A stretch of 29,347 nucleotides of DNA. Source: Candidatus Gastranaerophilales bacterium (GTDB taxonomy: Bacteria > Cyanobacteriota > Vampirovibrionia > Gastranaerophilales > Gastranaerophilaceae). The stretch covers positions 1-29,347 of the forward strand of contig CAJONH010000035.1 in the NCBI GenBank assembly GCA_905235825.1. Direction: 5' to 3'. How positions within the stretch are numbered: position 1 is the stretch's first letter; each line of letters starts with the position of its first letter. Made by a program: the position numbers and the translations under genes. The notes below the pieces were generated by a model. It was given only the letters and a program-made list of their open reading frames with translations, was not told where the DNA came from and did no database searches. Positions 17,262 to 23,820 of this stretch are shown here, in pieces.

Positions 17262-18221
17262 TTATTTCATTTCATATTTTATCTGTGCTGCATGACTGTA
17301 ATAACTTATTTCAATATTATTATAAGCCGCTTCCTGTTCGGCTAAAGCAATCATTTCAAATATGTGTTTGGGAATATTATTTCTGCTGCGTAAATAATAA
17401 TTTGTTTCTACATCAAGTATTATATGTTTAACTCCTAATTGCAGGCATAAGTTAATCCATTTCAGTATATATTCTTTTGTATCATTAATTTCAGGGAGAA
17501 TTATATATTTTAATCTTACTCCTTTTTTATTATTGTTTTGTGCTTTTATATAATGTTCTATATTTTTAATAACCTGATTGAATTTATCTATTCTTTTTAT
17601 TCTTTTATATAACTCTCTATCTGCAGAGTCTATAGATATTGTAAGCTCCATAATATCATGTTTCAGTGCTTTTTCTATAGATTTTTTGTATGTTATTCCC
17701 GAAGAATTTAAAACTATTTTATTTTCATTATTTTTTATAAAAAACTCGATAATTTTATCAAGTTCATTAAGTTCAGTCGGCTCACCTCCCGTTATAACAA
17801 TATAACCGTTAGTTTTTAATATATTCTTCTTTTTCAGCTCTATCAATAAAGGTAGAATTTTTTCATTTTTAAATTTTTGAAAAAATTTCTTTCCTGCATC
17901 ATAATAGCAGTAAAAACAGTTACAATTACATTTTGTCCAATGAGAAATATATATAATATTTATATATTTCTCATCATCCCAATTTTTTTCAACTAAATTA
18001 TGGCAATTAATACACCCCGGAAAAATATTTCCCTCATTAAACTGCAGTCTTATGTATTCCTTTTTTTTCAGAATACTATCAATAGAAAATGTTGTATCAG
18101 AAAAATATTTGTTAAATAAAATATTTTTACCGTCATTTGATTGATAAAGACAACAATTTAATACATCTTTCCAGGTAAAAACCAAGCCATGTTCTATAAA
18201 ATCACAGCTTTTTCTCTGCAT
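17262..18221 (-). CDS. Radical SAM protein with N-terminal SPASM-like cysteine region
   Basis: The product is 319 residues. The [4Fe-4S]/SAM motif CX3CX2C is Cys98, Cys102 and Cys105 (with an extra Cys100) in KCNCNCFYCYYDAG. The SAM-binding GGEP motif lies at 145-148, and later strands (IVLNSSG, ELTISIDSAD) fit the partial TIM barrel. Before the barrel lies a stretch with Cys23-Cys24 and C70xxC73 (PGCINCHNL), laid out like a SPASM/twitch auxiliary cluster but N-terminal, where SPASM domains are normally C-terminal. The substrate is unknown, and no precursor-peptide gene was recognised nearby. The start ATG follows the proC stop immediately (TAAATG), so it is probably in the proC operon. No terminator is seen after it. 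Confidence 0.88.
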   Translation of the reverse strand: MQRKSCDFIEHGLVFTWKDVLNCCLYQSNDGKNILFNKYFSDTTFSIDSILKKKEYIRLQFNEGNIFPGCINCHNLVEKNWDDEKYINIIYISHWTKCNCNCFYCYYDAGKKFFQKFKNEKILPLLIELKKKNILKTNGYIVITGGEPTELNELDKIIEFFIKNNENKIVLNSSGITYKKSIEKALKHDIMELTISIDSADRELYKRIKRIDKFNQVIKNIEHYIKAQNNNKKGVRLKYIILPEINDTKEYILKWINLCLQLGVKHIILDVETNYYLRSRNNIPKHIFEMIALAEQEAAYNNIEISYYSHAAQIKYEMK

Positions 18222-19025
18222 TTATTTATTACCCAATTCAAATGCTTTTTTAGCCGTTTTTTCAATTGTTTCAAATATTATATCGGAAGTTTTATATTCT
18301 TTTAAGACCTCATTACCGACAGCAGTACATCCGCCCGGTGTTGTAACATTTATAATTAATTGTTCAGGATCTATGCCTGATTCCAAAACCATTTTTGCAC
18401 TGCCATAAGCTGTCTGTGCAGAAAGTTTCAAGCATGTTTTATAATCAAGTCCGAGTTTTTCACCCGCTTTAGCTATTTCATTTATAAAATAATAATAAAA
18501 TGCAGGGCTTGAACCTGAAACGGCAGTTATAATATCTATATATTTTTCTTCCGAATTTATTACTTTTCCTACACTGTTAAAAATTTCTTCCGCAATTTTT
18601 GCGTGTTTATCATCGGCAAAATGTCCTTTACAAATTGCACTCATACCTTCATTTACAAGTGCCGGAGTATTCGGCATAATCCTGATAACGGGAATTTTTC
18701 CAAGTATTTCTTCTATTGTATTAATAGAAATACCGGCGGCAATTGATAATACAATATGCTCTTTTGTTATACTTGTTTTTATATCATTCATTATATCTCT
18801 GATAACAAATGGTTTTACTGCAAAAAGAATTATCTTAGATGAATTAACAACCTGATTATTATCAGTAGTAACATTTATACTGTAATTATCTTTTAAATAT
18901 TTTAATGCATCCTCATTTTTGTCAGAAACAATTATTTCGGCAGGATTACACCAATTTGAATTAATAATTCCTTTTAAAATCGCCGTTGCCATTTTTCCGC
19001 CGCCAATAAACCCTATTTTATTCAT
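18222..19025 (-). CDS. proC: Pyrroline-5-carboxylate reductase
   Basis: This 267-residue enzyme performs the last step of proline synthesis, reducing 1-pyrroline-5-carboxylate with NAD(P)H in the cytoplasm. The N-terminal Rossmann motif is GFIGGGKMA (residues 5-13). Next come AVKP, the family signature MPNTPA, SGSSPAF and the C-terminal dimerisation/active-site signature TPGGCT. Length is normal. AGAGG lies 6 nt before ATG 19025. The radical SAM gene begins right after its stop. Divergently placed rpmH shares the upstream region. Confidence 0.97.
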   Translation of the reverse strand: MNKIGFIGGGKMATAILKGIINSNWCNPAEIIVSDKNEDALKYLKDNYSINVTTDNNQVVNSSKIILFAVKPFVIRDIMNDIKTSITKEHIVLSIAAGISINTIEEILGKIPVIRIMPNTPALVNEGMSAICKGHFADDKHAKIAEEIFNSVGKVINSEEKYIDIITAVSGSSPAFYYYFINEIAKAGEKLGLDYKTCLKLSAQTAYGSAKMVLESGIDPEQLIINVTTPGGCTAVGNEVLKEYKTSDIIFETIEKTAKKAFELGNK

Positions 19026-19046
19026 TTTAACCTCTTTTCATCTGAA

Positions 19047-19078
19047 TTTTCCTTATTTCATAAGCAAATAAAGGAAAA
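19047..19078. other. Inverted repeat between proC and rpmH
   Basis: TTTTCCTTATTT pairs with AAATAAAGGAAAA (one bulge) around CATAAGC. It lies in the proC leader on the minus strand, next to the rpmH -35 box. It could be a regulatory hairpin or an operator. There is no further support. Confidence 0.35.
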
Positions 19079-19082
19079 ACTA

Positions 19083-19111
19083 TTGACATTCAAGTTTGTC
19101 TTATTTATTAT
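19083..19111 (+). promoter_or_regulatory. Promoter of rpmH-rnpA
   Basis: A perfect TTGACA (19083-19088), 17 nt, then TATTAT (19106-19111). The rpmH start codon follows 43 bp later. Confidence 0.75.
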
Positions 19112-19154
19112 CATAATACAATAAAAATAAATAAATTACTCAAGGAGAAATAAA

Positions 19155-19307
19155 ATGAGACGCACGCTTGAAGGTACAAAAAGAAAAAGACAAAATGTAA
19201 GCGGTTTCAGAGCAAGAATGGCTACCCCCGGAGGCAGAGAAGTTATAAACAGAAGACGTGCAAAAGGTCGTCATCAGCTTGCTATTACTGCTAAAGAAAG
19301 AGCTTAG
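19155..19307 (+). CDS. rpmH: 50S ribosomal protein bL34
   Basis: A 50-codon frame starts at ATG 19155 with AGGAG at 19143-19147. The peptide starts MRRTLEGTKRKR and holds the invariant family core SGFRARMATPGGREVINRRR followed by AKGR. bL34 sits in the large subunit near the peptide exit-tunnel side. Most homologues are 44-47 residues; this one has a slightly longer tail. It is followed by rnpA, the near-universal bacterial order. Confidence 0.97.
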   Translation: MRRTLEGTKRKRQNVSGFRARMATPGGREVINRRRAKGRHQLAITAKERA

Positions 19308-19333
19308 TTTTTAAGTTAAATATGAAAGTCAGC

Positions 19334-19353
19334 GGAGCTGCATTCGCAGCTCC
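19334..19353 (+). other. Hairpin between rpmH and rnpA
   Basis: GGAGCTGC and GCAGCTCC form a perfect 8-bp stem with the 4-nt loop ATTC. No T-run follows, so it is not a classical terminator. It is GC-rich against an AT-rich background and lies between two possible rnpA starts, so it could tune rnpA translation, mark an mRNA processing site or be a small dispersed palindrome. Confidence 0.6.
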
Positions 19354-19366
19354 TATTAGTTTGCTT

Positions 19367-19723
19367 ATGCTTCCAAAATCATATCGATTAAAAAATCAGT
19401 CTGCATTTATTGCAACATATAAAAATCACCACATTATATCAAATGAATATATATCAATATATATAGGTAAAGAAAAAAATGACTCTTTACTAAATACCCG
19501 TTTTGCTTTTGTTGTAAGCAAAAAAGTTCATAAACGTGCTGTTGTCCGAAATAGAATAAAAAGATTAATGCGTGAAACAGTCCGTCTTGCTATAAAAAAT
19601 AATGAATTAGATAATATAAATAAATATATATCAATTATATGTATTGCTAAATCTCCTTCTTCAGGTGTCGGTTATAAAGCCATAAAATCTTCTGTTTACA
19701 GCCTTCTTTCTCAATTAATATAG
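19367..19723 (+). CDS. rnpA: Ribonuclease P protein component
   Basis: This is the basic protein cofactor of RNase P, which matures the 5' ends of tRNAs. The product is 118 residues from ATG 19367, beginning MLPKSYRLKNQSAF, which matches the usual family N-terminus. The RNR signature is RAVVRNRIKRLMRE (residues 57-70), preceded by FAFVVSKKVHKRA. An in-frame ATG at 19322 would add 15 residues (MKVSGAAFAAPISLL) encoded across the GC hairpin at 19334-19353. I prefer the downstream start because the extension is outside the family's usual length. Neither start has a good ribosome site. It is co-transcribed with rpmH. Confidence 0.93.
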   Translation: MLPKSYRLKNQSAFIATYKNHHIISNEYISIYIGKEKNDSLLNTRFAFVVSKKVHKRAVVRNRIKRLMRETVRLAIKNNELDNINKYISIICIAKSPSSGVGYKAIKSSVYSLLSQLI

Positions 19724-19900
19724 ATTAAATATATCATTATTTTATCTCCTTTTAAATAATTACGTTATTGTTTATATATTAATTTTATATACCAATGATA
19801 TATAATTGTAACGAAAACTTAACAAAAAAGCTCAAAATTAGCAATTTTTCAATTTATATATTTTTTATATAAATACGAGAGACTTACACAGGGACGAGAG

Positions 19901-20344
19901 ATGGGTTACGCATTATTTTCACAACGAAAATTGCTAATTGTCGGTATGTTGAACAACTATCAGATGCAACAGGCACAGAGAGCTGATGAGCAGTTTATGA
20001 TAGCAACAGAACAGACACAATTAAAACAGCAATTATCATCACAAAGTGCAGCACAATCCGGAGAATTGGCAGAGTTATATGAATGTTTAGCTGATGCCGG
20101 AGATTCTGACGAAAGAAATTCAATTAACGCTTTAATTTCAGCAAGTCAAGAACGTTTTAAGCAAGAAACGGATGCCATTCAAAGAGAAGTTACAGAAGTA
20201 ACATTAAAAGAACAAAGACTTGAAATGGAAGTTAAAAACCTTGATACAAAAGTTACAAAATTACAAAAAGAACTAGAAACAATCGAGCAAGCTGAGTCAC
20301 AGGGTATTGAAAGAGCTATGCCTAAATTCAGCGGACTTGGTTAA
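19901..20344 (+). CDS. Coiled-coil protein of unknown function
   Basis: The product is 147 residues. The N-terminus (MGYALFSQRKLLIVGMLNNYQM) is mildly hydrophobic and is not a clear signal peptide. Residues about 20-60 are Gln/Ala/Ser-rich helix, and residues about 85-135 form a strong heptad coiled coil (LEMEVKNLDTKVTKLQKELE), ending in MPKFSGLG. No enzyme motif is present. The layout, a short helix-loop-long coiled coil with a conserved Gly/Phe tail, recalls small secretion-apparatus or filament proteins, but that is only an analogy. Ribosome site AGGGA lies about 7 nt upstream. It stands alone between rnpA and the pgi terminator. Confidence 0.75.
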   Translation: MGYALFSQRKLLIVGMLNNYQMQQAQRADEQFMIATEQTQLKQQLSSQSAAQSGELAELYECLADAGDSDERNSINALISASQERFKQETDAIQREVTEVTLKEQRLEMEVKNLDTKVTKLQKELETIEQAESQGIERAMPKFSGLG

Positions 20345-20379
20345 TAAAAAAGATTTACTCTCACTCTCACTCTCAAAAC

Positions 20380-20407
20380 TTAAAAAGCGGGGCTTCTCAC
20401 CCCGCTT
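20380..20407 (-). terminator. Terminator, mainly of pgi
   Basis: AAGCGGGG and CCCCGCTT form a perfect stem with a 7-nt loop (20385-20407). On the minus strand TTTTTAAG follows, so it ends pgi transcripts. On the plus strand the tail (CTCTCG) is poor, so it may be a weak stop for the coiled-coil gene. Confidence 0.85.
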
Positions 20408-20429
20408 CTCTCGTATTTAAAGGTAGTTA

Positions 20430-21671
20430 TTATTCTTGAGCCATTGCTTTTCTTACTTCTTTTTTGTATATTTCAACATTTGGCTGTAATACTTCCGGAA
20501 TAGCTGTATCATCTGCAGTGGAAATATCACCGTTTATTTGTCTTAATATGTGACCTGTAAACAGAGTTTCAAAATGTTTAAATTCAATAAATTTTGCCAA
20601 TGTTGTTAATGATAAATCTTTTAACTCAACAACACTAACGGGATGCATATTGGAATAAGCACTGACAACACCGGACAAAACAGCTTTTGTTACTTTTTCC
20701 TGAGGAACTGCATAGACGAATGTAAAGAAAGAATCTGTATTATCCTTATCAAGGTCAGCTTCAGCGTTATAATGTAAATATCCTGGCCCTACGTTTGTAT
20801 CAGTAGAAATTTTAGCTTTAAGCGACTCATTTTTTAATTGTTTTTCCCATAATGTTGTACCCTGAAATGCATCTCCGAAATATTCAACAAAATGCTTTTG
20901 TTTACCGTTTAATCTTGATTGAACATTGAATACAGCCTGCTGCATTGCAGGATTTTTTGATATTTCTGAATTCATAAATTCTTTTTGAGCATTTAATGAA
21001 GAATTAAGCATTGCAACAACATCTTCTTTTGCAACACCTGCAAAAGCAAGAGTAAAAATTGTAGCATCATCAAAAATGGAAAATCTGCCGCCGACGTCAT
21101 CGTGAACACACCCTGAAAGTTTTATATCTCCTGCATTAACAAGTCTTCTTAAATTGCTTTTTTCTGCAGATACATCCGTCATTGCAATAAATCTATCGGA
21201 TACATCATCACGTTCCAAATATTCCTGCATAACTTTTTTCGCATTTTCATAAGCAACTGTAGTTTCAATTGTTCCGCCGGATTTTGACACAACCAAAAAC
21301 TGTGTTTTCGCCAAATCCAATTTAGAAATAAATCTTCTGAAACTTTCGCTGTCAACTGATGAATAAAAATGTATATTAGAATCTTTACCTATCATTTTAA
21401 TTAAAGATTCAGTTGTATGTCTTGAACCGCCAATGCCAAGAATAGCCAAATCGGTATATTGATGATTTTTAGCTTTCGCTGCTAAATCATACAAATTATC
21501 TATATTTTTTAATTGAGTTTCTTGAAGAACACCAATCCAATTTAAAAATTGCCCTTTTTTACCTGCTCTTGATTTTATGTCATTTACGGCTTCGTTTGCA
21601 TTGTTTTGATATTTTGAAAGATTTGTTAAATCAAGTTTTAAAGTTAAGTCTGAAATCATAGTATCTGTCAT
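20430..21671 (-). CDS. pgi: Glucose-6-phosphate isomerase
   Basis: This cytoplasmic enzyme interconverts glucose 6-phosphate and fructose 6-phosphate. The tandem SIS-type sugar-isomerase fold shows in GIGGSR (79-84), the phosphate-binding SKSGGTIET (129-137), GGRFSIFD (194-201), EYFG and WEKQLKNESL. The C-terminal helix NVEIYKKEV is near the end, as in bacterial GPIs. At 413 residues it is shorter than Bacillus (about 450) or E. coli (549) forms, so it is a compact, diverged type. The start ATG 21671 has GAGGA 7 nt upstream. It works in the same pathway as the aldolase encoded at 25828, although the two are not in one operon. Confidence 0.95.
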   Translation of the reverse strand: MTDTMISDLTLKLDLTNLSKYQNNANEAVNDIKSRAGKKGQFLNWIGVLQETQLKNIDNLYDLAAKAKNHQYTDLAILGIGGSRHTTESLIKMIGKDSNIHFYSSVDSESFRRFISKLDLAKTQFLVVSKSGGTIETTVAYENAKKVMQEYLERDDVSDRFIAMTDVSAEKSNLRRLVNAGDIKLSGCVHDDVGGRFSIFDDATIFTLAFAGVAKEDVVAMLNSSLNAQKEFMNSEISKNPAMQQAVFNVQSRLNGKQKHFVEYFGDAFQGTTLWEKQLKNESLKAKISTDTNVGPGYLHYNAEADLDKDNTDSFFTFVYAVPQEKVTKAVLSGVVSAYSNMHPVSVVELKDLSLTTLAKFIEFKHFETLFTGHILRQINGDISTADDTAIPEVLQPNVEIYKKEVRKAMAQE

Positions 21672-21701
21672 AAATAAATCCTCATTTTTATTATTAACAT
21701 T

Positions 21702-21731
21702 TTATATTATTATATGAAATTAAAATTATTG
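21702..21731 (-). promoter_or_regulatory. Candidate promoter of pgi
   Basis: On the minus strand TTGCAA, a 17-nt spacer and AATAAT, with an overlapping perfect TATAAT three bases earlier, lie about 35-60 bp before the start. It lies right downstream of the terminator at 21737-21778. Confidence 0.45.
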
Positions 21732-21736
21732 CAATT

Positions 21737-21778
21737 AAAAACCGCTGTTATAACAGTAAACAATAACAAGCGGTTTTA
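21737..21778 (-). terminator. Terminator of the YtxH operon
   Basis: AAAACCGCTGTTA pairs with TAACAAGCGGTTTT (one bulge) around a loop of about 15 nt. On the minus strand a TTTTTAATT tail follows. It is separated from the last operon gene by the 131-bp repeat copy. Confidence 0.75.
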
Positions 21779-21779
21779 T

Positions 21780-21910
21780 TATCTAATCTGGTTTTGCACT
21801 CTGCCGCCGTGTCAACCCCGCCGGCAAAGTGCTCACTTTTTAAAATCACCACTCCAAAATTTCGTTCACACCTCATTTCATTCGGCTTATCACGAAATTT
21901 TCTCGGGCAA
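21780..21910. repeat. 131-bp dispersed element, copy A (intergenic)
   Basis: It matches 25319-25449 in the same orientation with only three mismatches. It is much richer in G+C than its surroundings. It holds two stem-loops: CACTCTGCC/GGCAAAGTG (one mismatch) and a perfect 10-bp AAAATTTCGT/ACGAAATTTT. It lies 16 bp after the stop codon of the YtxH gene and before its terminator, so it is transcribed as 3' untranslated RNA. On the minus strand the same reading frame is open as in copy B but has no start codon in context. Confidence 0.95.
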
Positions 21911-21926
21911 ATTTATTCAAATTTTG

Positions 21927-22193
21927 TTAATTTTCATTTACTTTTTGCTGATTAATAACTTCCTGAAGTTTTGCAATTAATTCATCGCCTTTTGCCTGCA
22001 TATCATTAACAATTCCATCTGCCTTTGATTGAATTTCACTGACTGTATCGTGTGCTTTATCGCAAATTTCTTTTGATTTATCCGCAAGCATATCTCTGGT
22101 TTCTTCGCCGGATTGCGGTGCAAGTATAATACCGATTAAACCGCCAACAATACCGCCTATTGCGAAACCTGCCATAAATTTACCTATAGACAT
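21927..22193 (-). CDS. YtxH-domain small membrane-anchored protein
   Basis: The protein is 88 residues. A glycine-zipper membrane helix (FAIGGIVGGLIGIILAP, about 10-26) is followed by the YtxH signature PQSGEETR, then a long amphipathic helix of about 55 residues. YtxH proteins occur in many bacteria with general-stress or envelope roles; the exact function is unknown. The ribosome site AGGAG lies within the last codons of the upstream gene, whose stop is only 2 nt from this start, so translation is tightly coupled. It is the last gene of a three-gene operon that starts and ends with YtxH proteins. Confidence 0.87.
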   Translation of the reverse strand: MSIGKFMAGFAIGGIVGGLIGIILAPQSGEETRDMLADKSKEICDKAHDTVSEIQSKADGIVNDMQAKGDELIAKLQEVINQQKVNEN

Positions 22194-22195
22194 TT

Positions 22196-22555
22196 TTATC
22201 TCCTTTTTTTAAATAATTTAAATCCGCTGACCAAACCGCTGAAAAAACCGCCTTTATTTCTGACGTTAGTCAATGCAACACAAGATGCTCCCAGTAGTGT
22301 TGTAAGAATTTTTTTTACCGTATCAAATTGTTTATTTGTTGCTATTGAAACATTATCTACGGTCTTTAAAACATTATTCATTGATTTTAACGCCGGTTCA
22401 AGTTCTTTTTTTGCCAAATCGGTTAATTCTTGTAAACTTTTCATTGTATCAGTTGTTTGCTCTATTAATTTTGAAAGATAAATACAGAGAATTACCATCA
22501 TAATAATCAGAGCAATTATAAAGATTATCAATATGCATTCCAAAGTTACAGACAT
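22196..22555 (-). CDS. DUF948-domain (YtxG-like) membrane protein
   Basis: The protein is 119 residues: one N-terminal membrane helix (ILIIFIIALIIMMVILCIYL, about 8-27), a cytoplasmic or peripheral helical region with regularly spaced leucines (about 30-90), then a hydrophobic patch and a basic tail (GFKLFKKRR). This is the DUF948 pattern. DUF948 and YtxH genes are typical neighbours, which suggests a complex. The AGGAG ribosome site spans the stop codon of the preceding gene, 9 nt away. Confidence 0.83.
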   Translation of the reverse strand: MSVTLECILIIFIIALIIMMVILCIYLSKLIEQTTDTMKSLQELTDLAKKELEPALKSMNNVLKTVDNVSIATNKQFDTVKKILTTLLGASCVALTNVRNKGGFFSGLVSGFKLFKKRR

Positions 22556-22564
22556 AATTCACTC

Positions 22565-22876
22565 CTAGTTAACTTCGTAATCGATTGATTCTTTTTCTTT
22601 TGCTTTAGCAATTTGTTTAGCTTTTATTGAGTCACTCAATTTATTATATTCTCTTTCAAGTTTATAACGCATTACATCTATGGATGTAAGAGCTTGTTTT
22701 TTTGCGTGTTGTATTTCGGGAGTATATTTTTGAGCTAAATCGGTAACAACATTTTCAAATTCTTTTCTTGTTTCTTCACCTGATTTTGGAGCATAAAGAA
22801 CAGATGTAATAACACCTGCAACAACTCCCAAAAGCACTCCTATACCGAAACAAACAGCATTATCTTCTTTTGGCAT
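22565..22876 (-). CDS. YtxH-domain protein, first gene of the operon
   Basis: The protein is 103 residues: a glycine-rich membrane helix (CFGIGVLLGVVAGVITSVLYA, about 9-29), the YtxH signature PKSGEETRKEF, then a charged helix to the C-terminus. It is a diverged paralogue of the last gene of the operon; the shared SGEETR and AP.SGEE layout suggests an old duplication around the DUF948 gene. A strong GGAGG site precedes ATG 22876, and a good promoter lies at 22906-22934. Confidence 0.87.
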   Translation of the reverse strand: MPKEDNAVCFGIGVLLGVVAGVITSVLYAPKSGEETRKEFENVVTDLAQKYTPEIQHAKKQALTSIDVMRYKLEREYNKLSDSIKAKQIAKAKEKESIDYEVN

Positions 22877-22905
22877 TTTGTCCTCCGTTCACTTTCTTGT
22901 TTGCG

Positions 22906-22934
22906 ATTGTATCATTTTTTTTTGATTTTTTCAA
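22906..22934 (-). promoter_or_regulatory. Promoter of the YtxH-DUF948-YtxH operon
   Basis: On the minus strand TTGAAA (22934-22929), a 17-nt A-rich spacer and TACAAT (22911-22906). It starts about 30 bp past the stop of the UbiA-family gene. Confidence 0.65.
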
Positions 22935-22965
22935 TAATATGTTGTCTATTGTATACTCTGTAATT

Positions 22966-23820
22966 CTACTTTGTATATACATATAAAAAAAGAAAAATCA
23001 CATAAAAAACAAATAAATACTTTATTATGTTGTCATTTATAATAAAAAACATCGGGTCATCATTATTTGTCACATTATTGGTTATATTTTTAAGTCTTAG
23101 CATAATCAGCAGAAAAGGAAATAAAGTTATATAAGCATAAATATTTTTTAGTTGAAACATAAGTAAAAAATAAAAAATTAGTACTAAATAGAGGTTAATA
23201 TCGATTAACTTTTCAATACGGTCATAAGCAAGTTTTTGTATTGATTCTCTATAAAAGCCTGTTTGTTTTGATAGCATAAATTCCAATTTTCTCTTTATTG
23301 AAGTTACAAATAATGATGTAAAAAATATCAATAAGATTAGAGTTATTGATTTTGCTTGATTTATAGAAATATACCCTGCTTCAATTCTTAATATAAAACC
23401 TATTGCAATACATATAATATCTACAAAAGCTATTTTTTTAAGAAAAAGCGAATAAAATATATTTAAAATAAAATAAGAGCATATAAGAATTAAACATCGT
23501 ATATTTATAAAATATGAAATTGTAATTGAAAAAATTAAAAATATAAGAAATAAAAAAACAGCTGATTTTTCAGTGATTTTTTTGCCTGCTATCGGGCGGT
23601 TACGCTTTATAGGATGTTTTATATCGCTGTTTATATCAATTAAATCGTTAAAAATATAAACGGAAGACGAAATAAAACAAAAGGCGATAAAAGTTATAAA
23701 GCTAATAAAAATTATTGAAGGTTTATTATAATCGGAAGATAAAAGCAACGGGATAAAAATTATTATATTTTTTAAATAATGATTTATTTTTATTGTTTCT
23801 AAAATATTTTTATACAACAT
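22966..23820 (-). CDS. UbiA-family prenyltransferase, decaprenyl-phosphate phosphoribosyltransferase-like
   Basis: The 284-residue protein is an integral membrane protein with about eight or nine helices. The first Asp-rich motif is NDLIDINSD (58-66), followed by KHPIKRNRPIA; this HPxKRxRP extension is typical of decaprenyl-phosphate phosphoribosyltransferase (Rv3806c type) rather than of ubiquinone or heme UbiA enzymes. The second motif region includes FVDIICIAIGFILR and the later IKRKLEF. The predicted reaction joins phosphoribose from PRPP to a polyprenyl phosphate, the first step towards lipid-linked arabinose or ribose donors. Its ATG overlaps the stop of the upstream glycosyltransferase gene (TAATG) with AAGGAG inside that gene, so the two are coupled. 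Confidence 0.88.
   Translation of the reverse strand: MLYKNILETIKINHYLKNIIIFIPLLLSSDYNKPSIIFISFITFIAFCFISSSVYIFNDLIDINSDIKHPIKRNRPIAGKKITEKSAVFLFLIFLIFSITISYFINIRCLILICSYFILNIFYSLFLKKIAFVDIICIAIGFILRIEAGYISINQAKSITLILLIFFTSLFVTSIKRKLEFMLSKQTGFYRESIQKLAYDRIEKLIDINLYLVLIFYFLLMFQLKNIYAYITLFPFLLIMLRLKNITNNVTNNDDPMFFIINDNIIKYLFVFYVIFLFLYVYTK

Noticed and set aside
20357..20375. ACTCTC microsatellite
   Set aside because: Only three units downstream of a stop codon; too short to support a phase-variation role.
21714..21980. Plus-strand 88-codon frame
   Set aside because: It runs through the terminator and the dispersed element and then antisense into the YtxH gene, and has no ribosome site.
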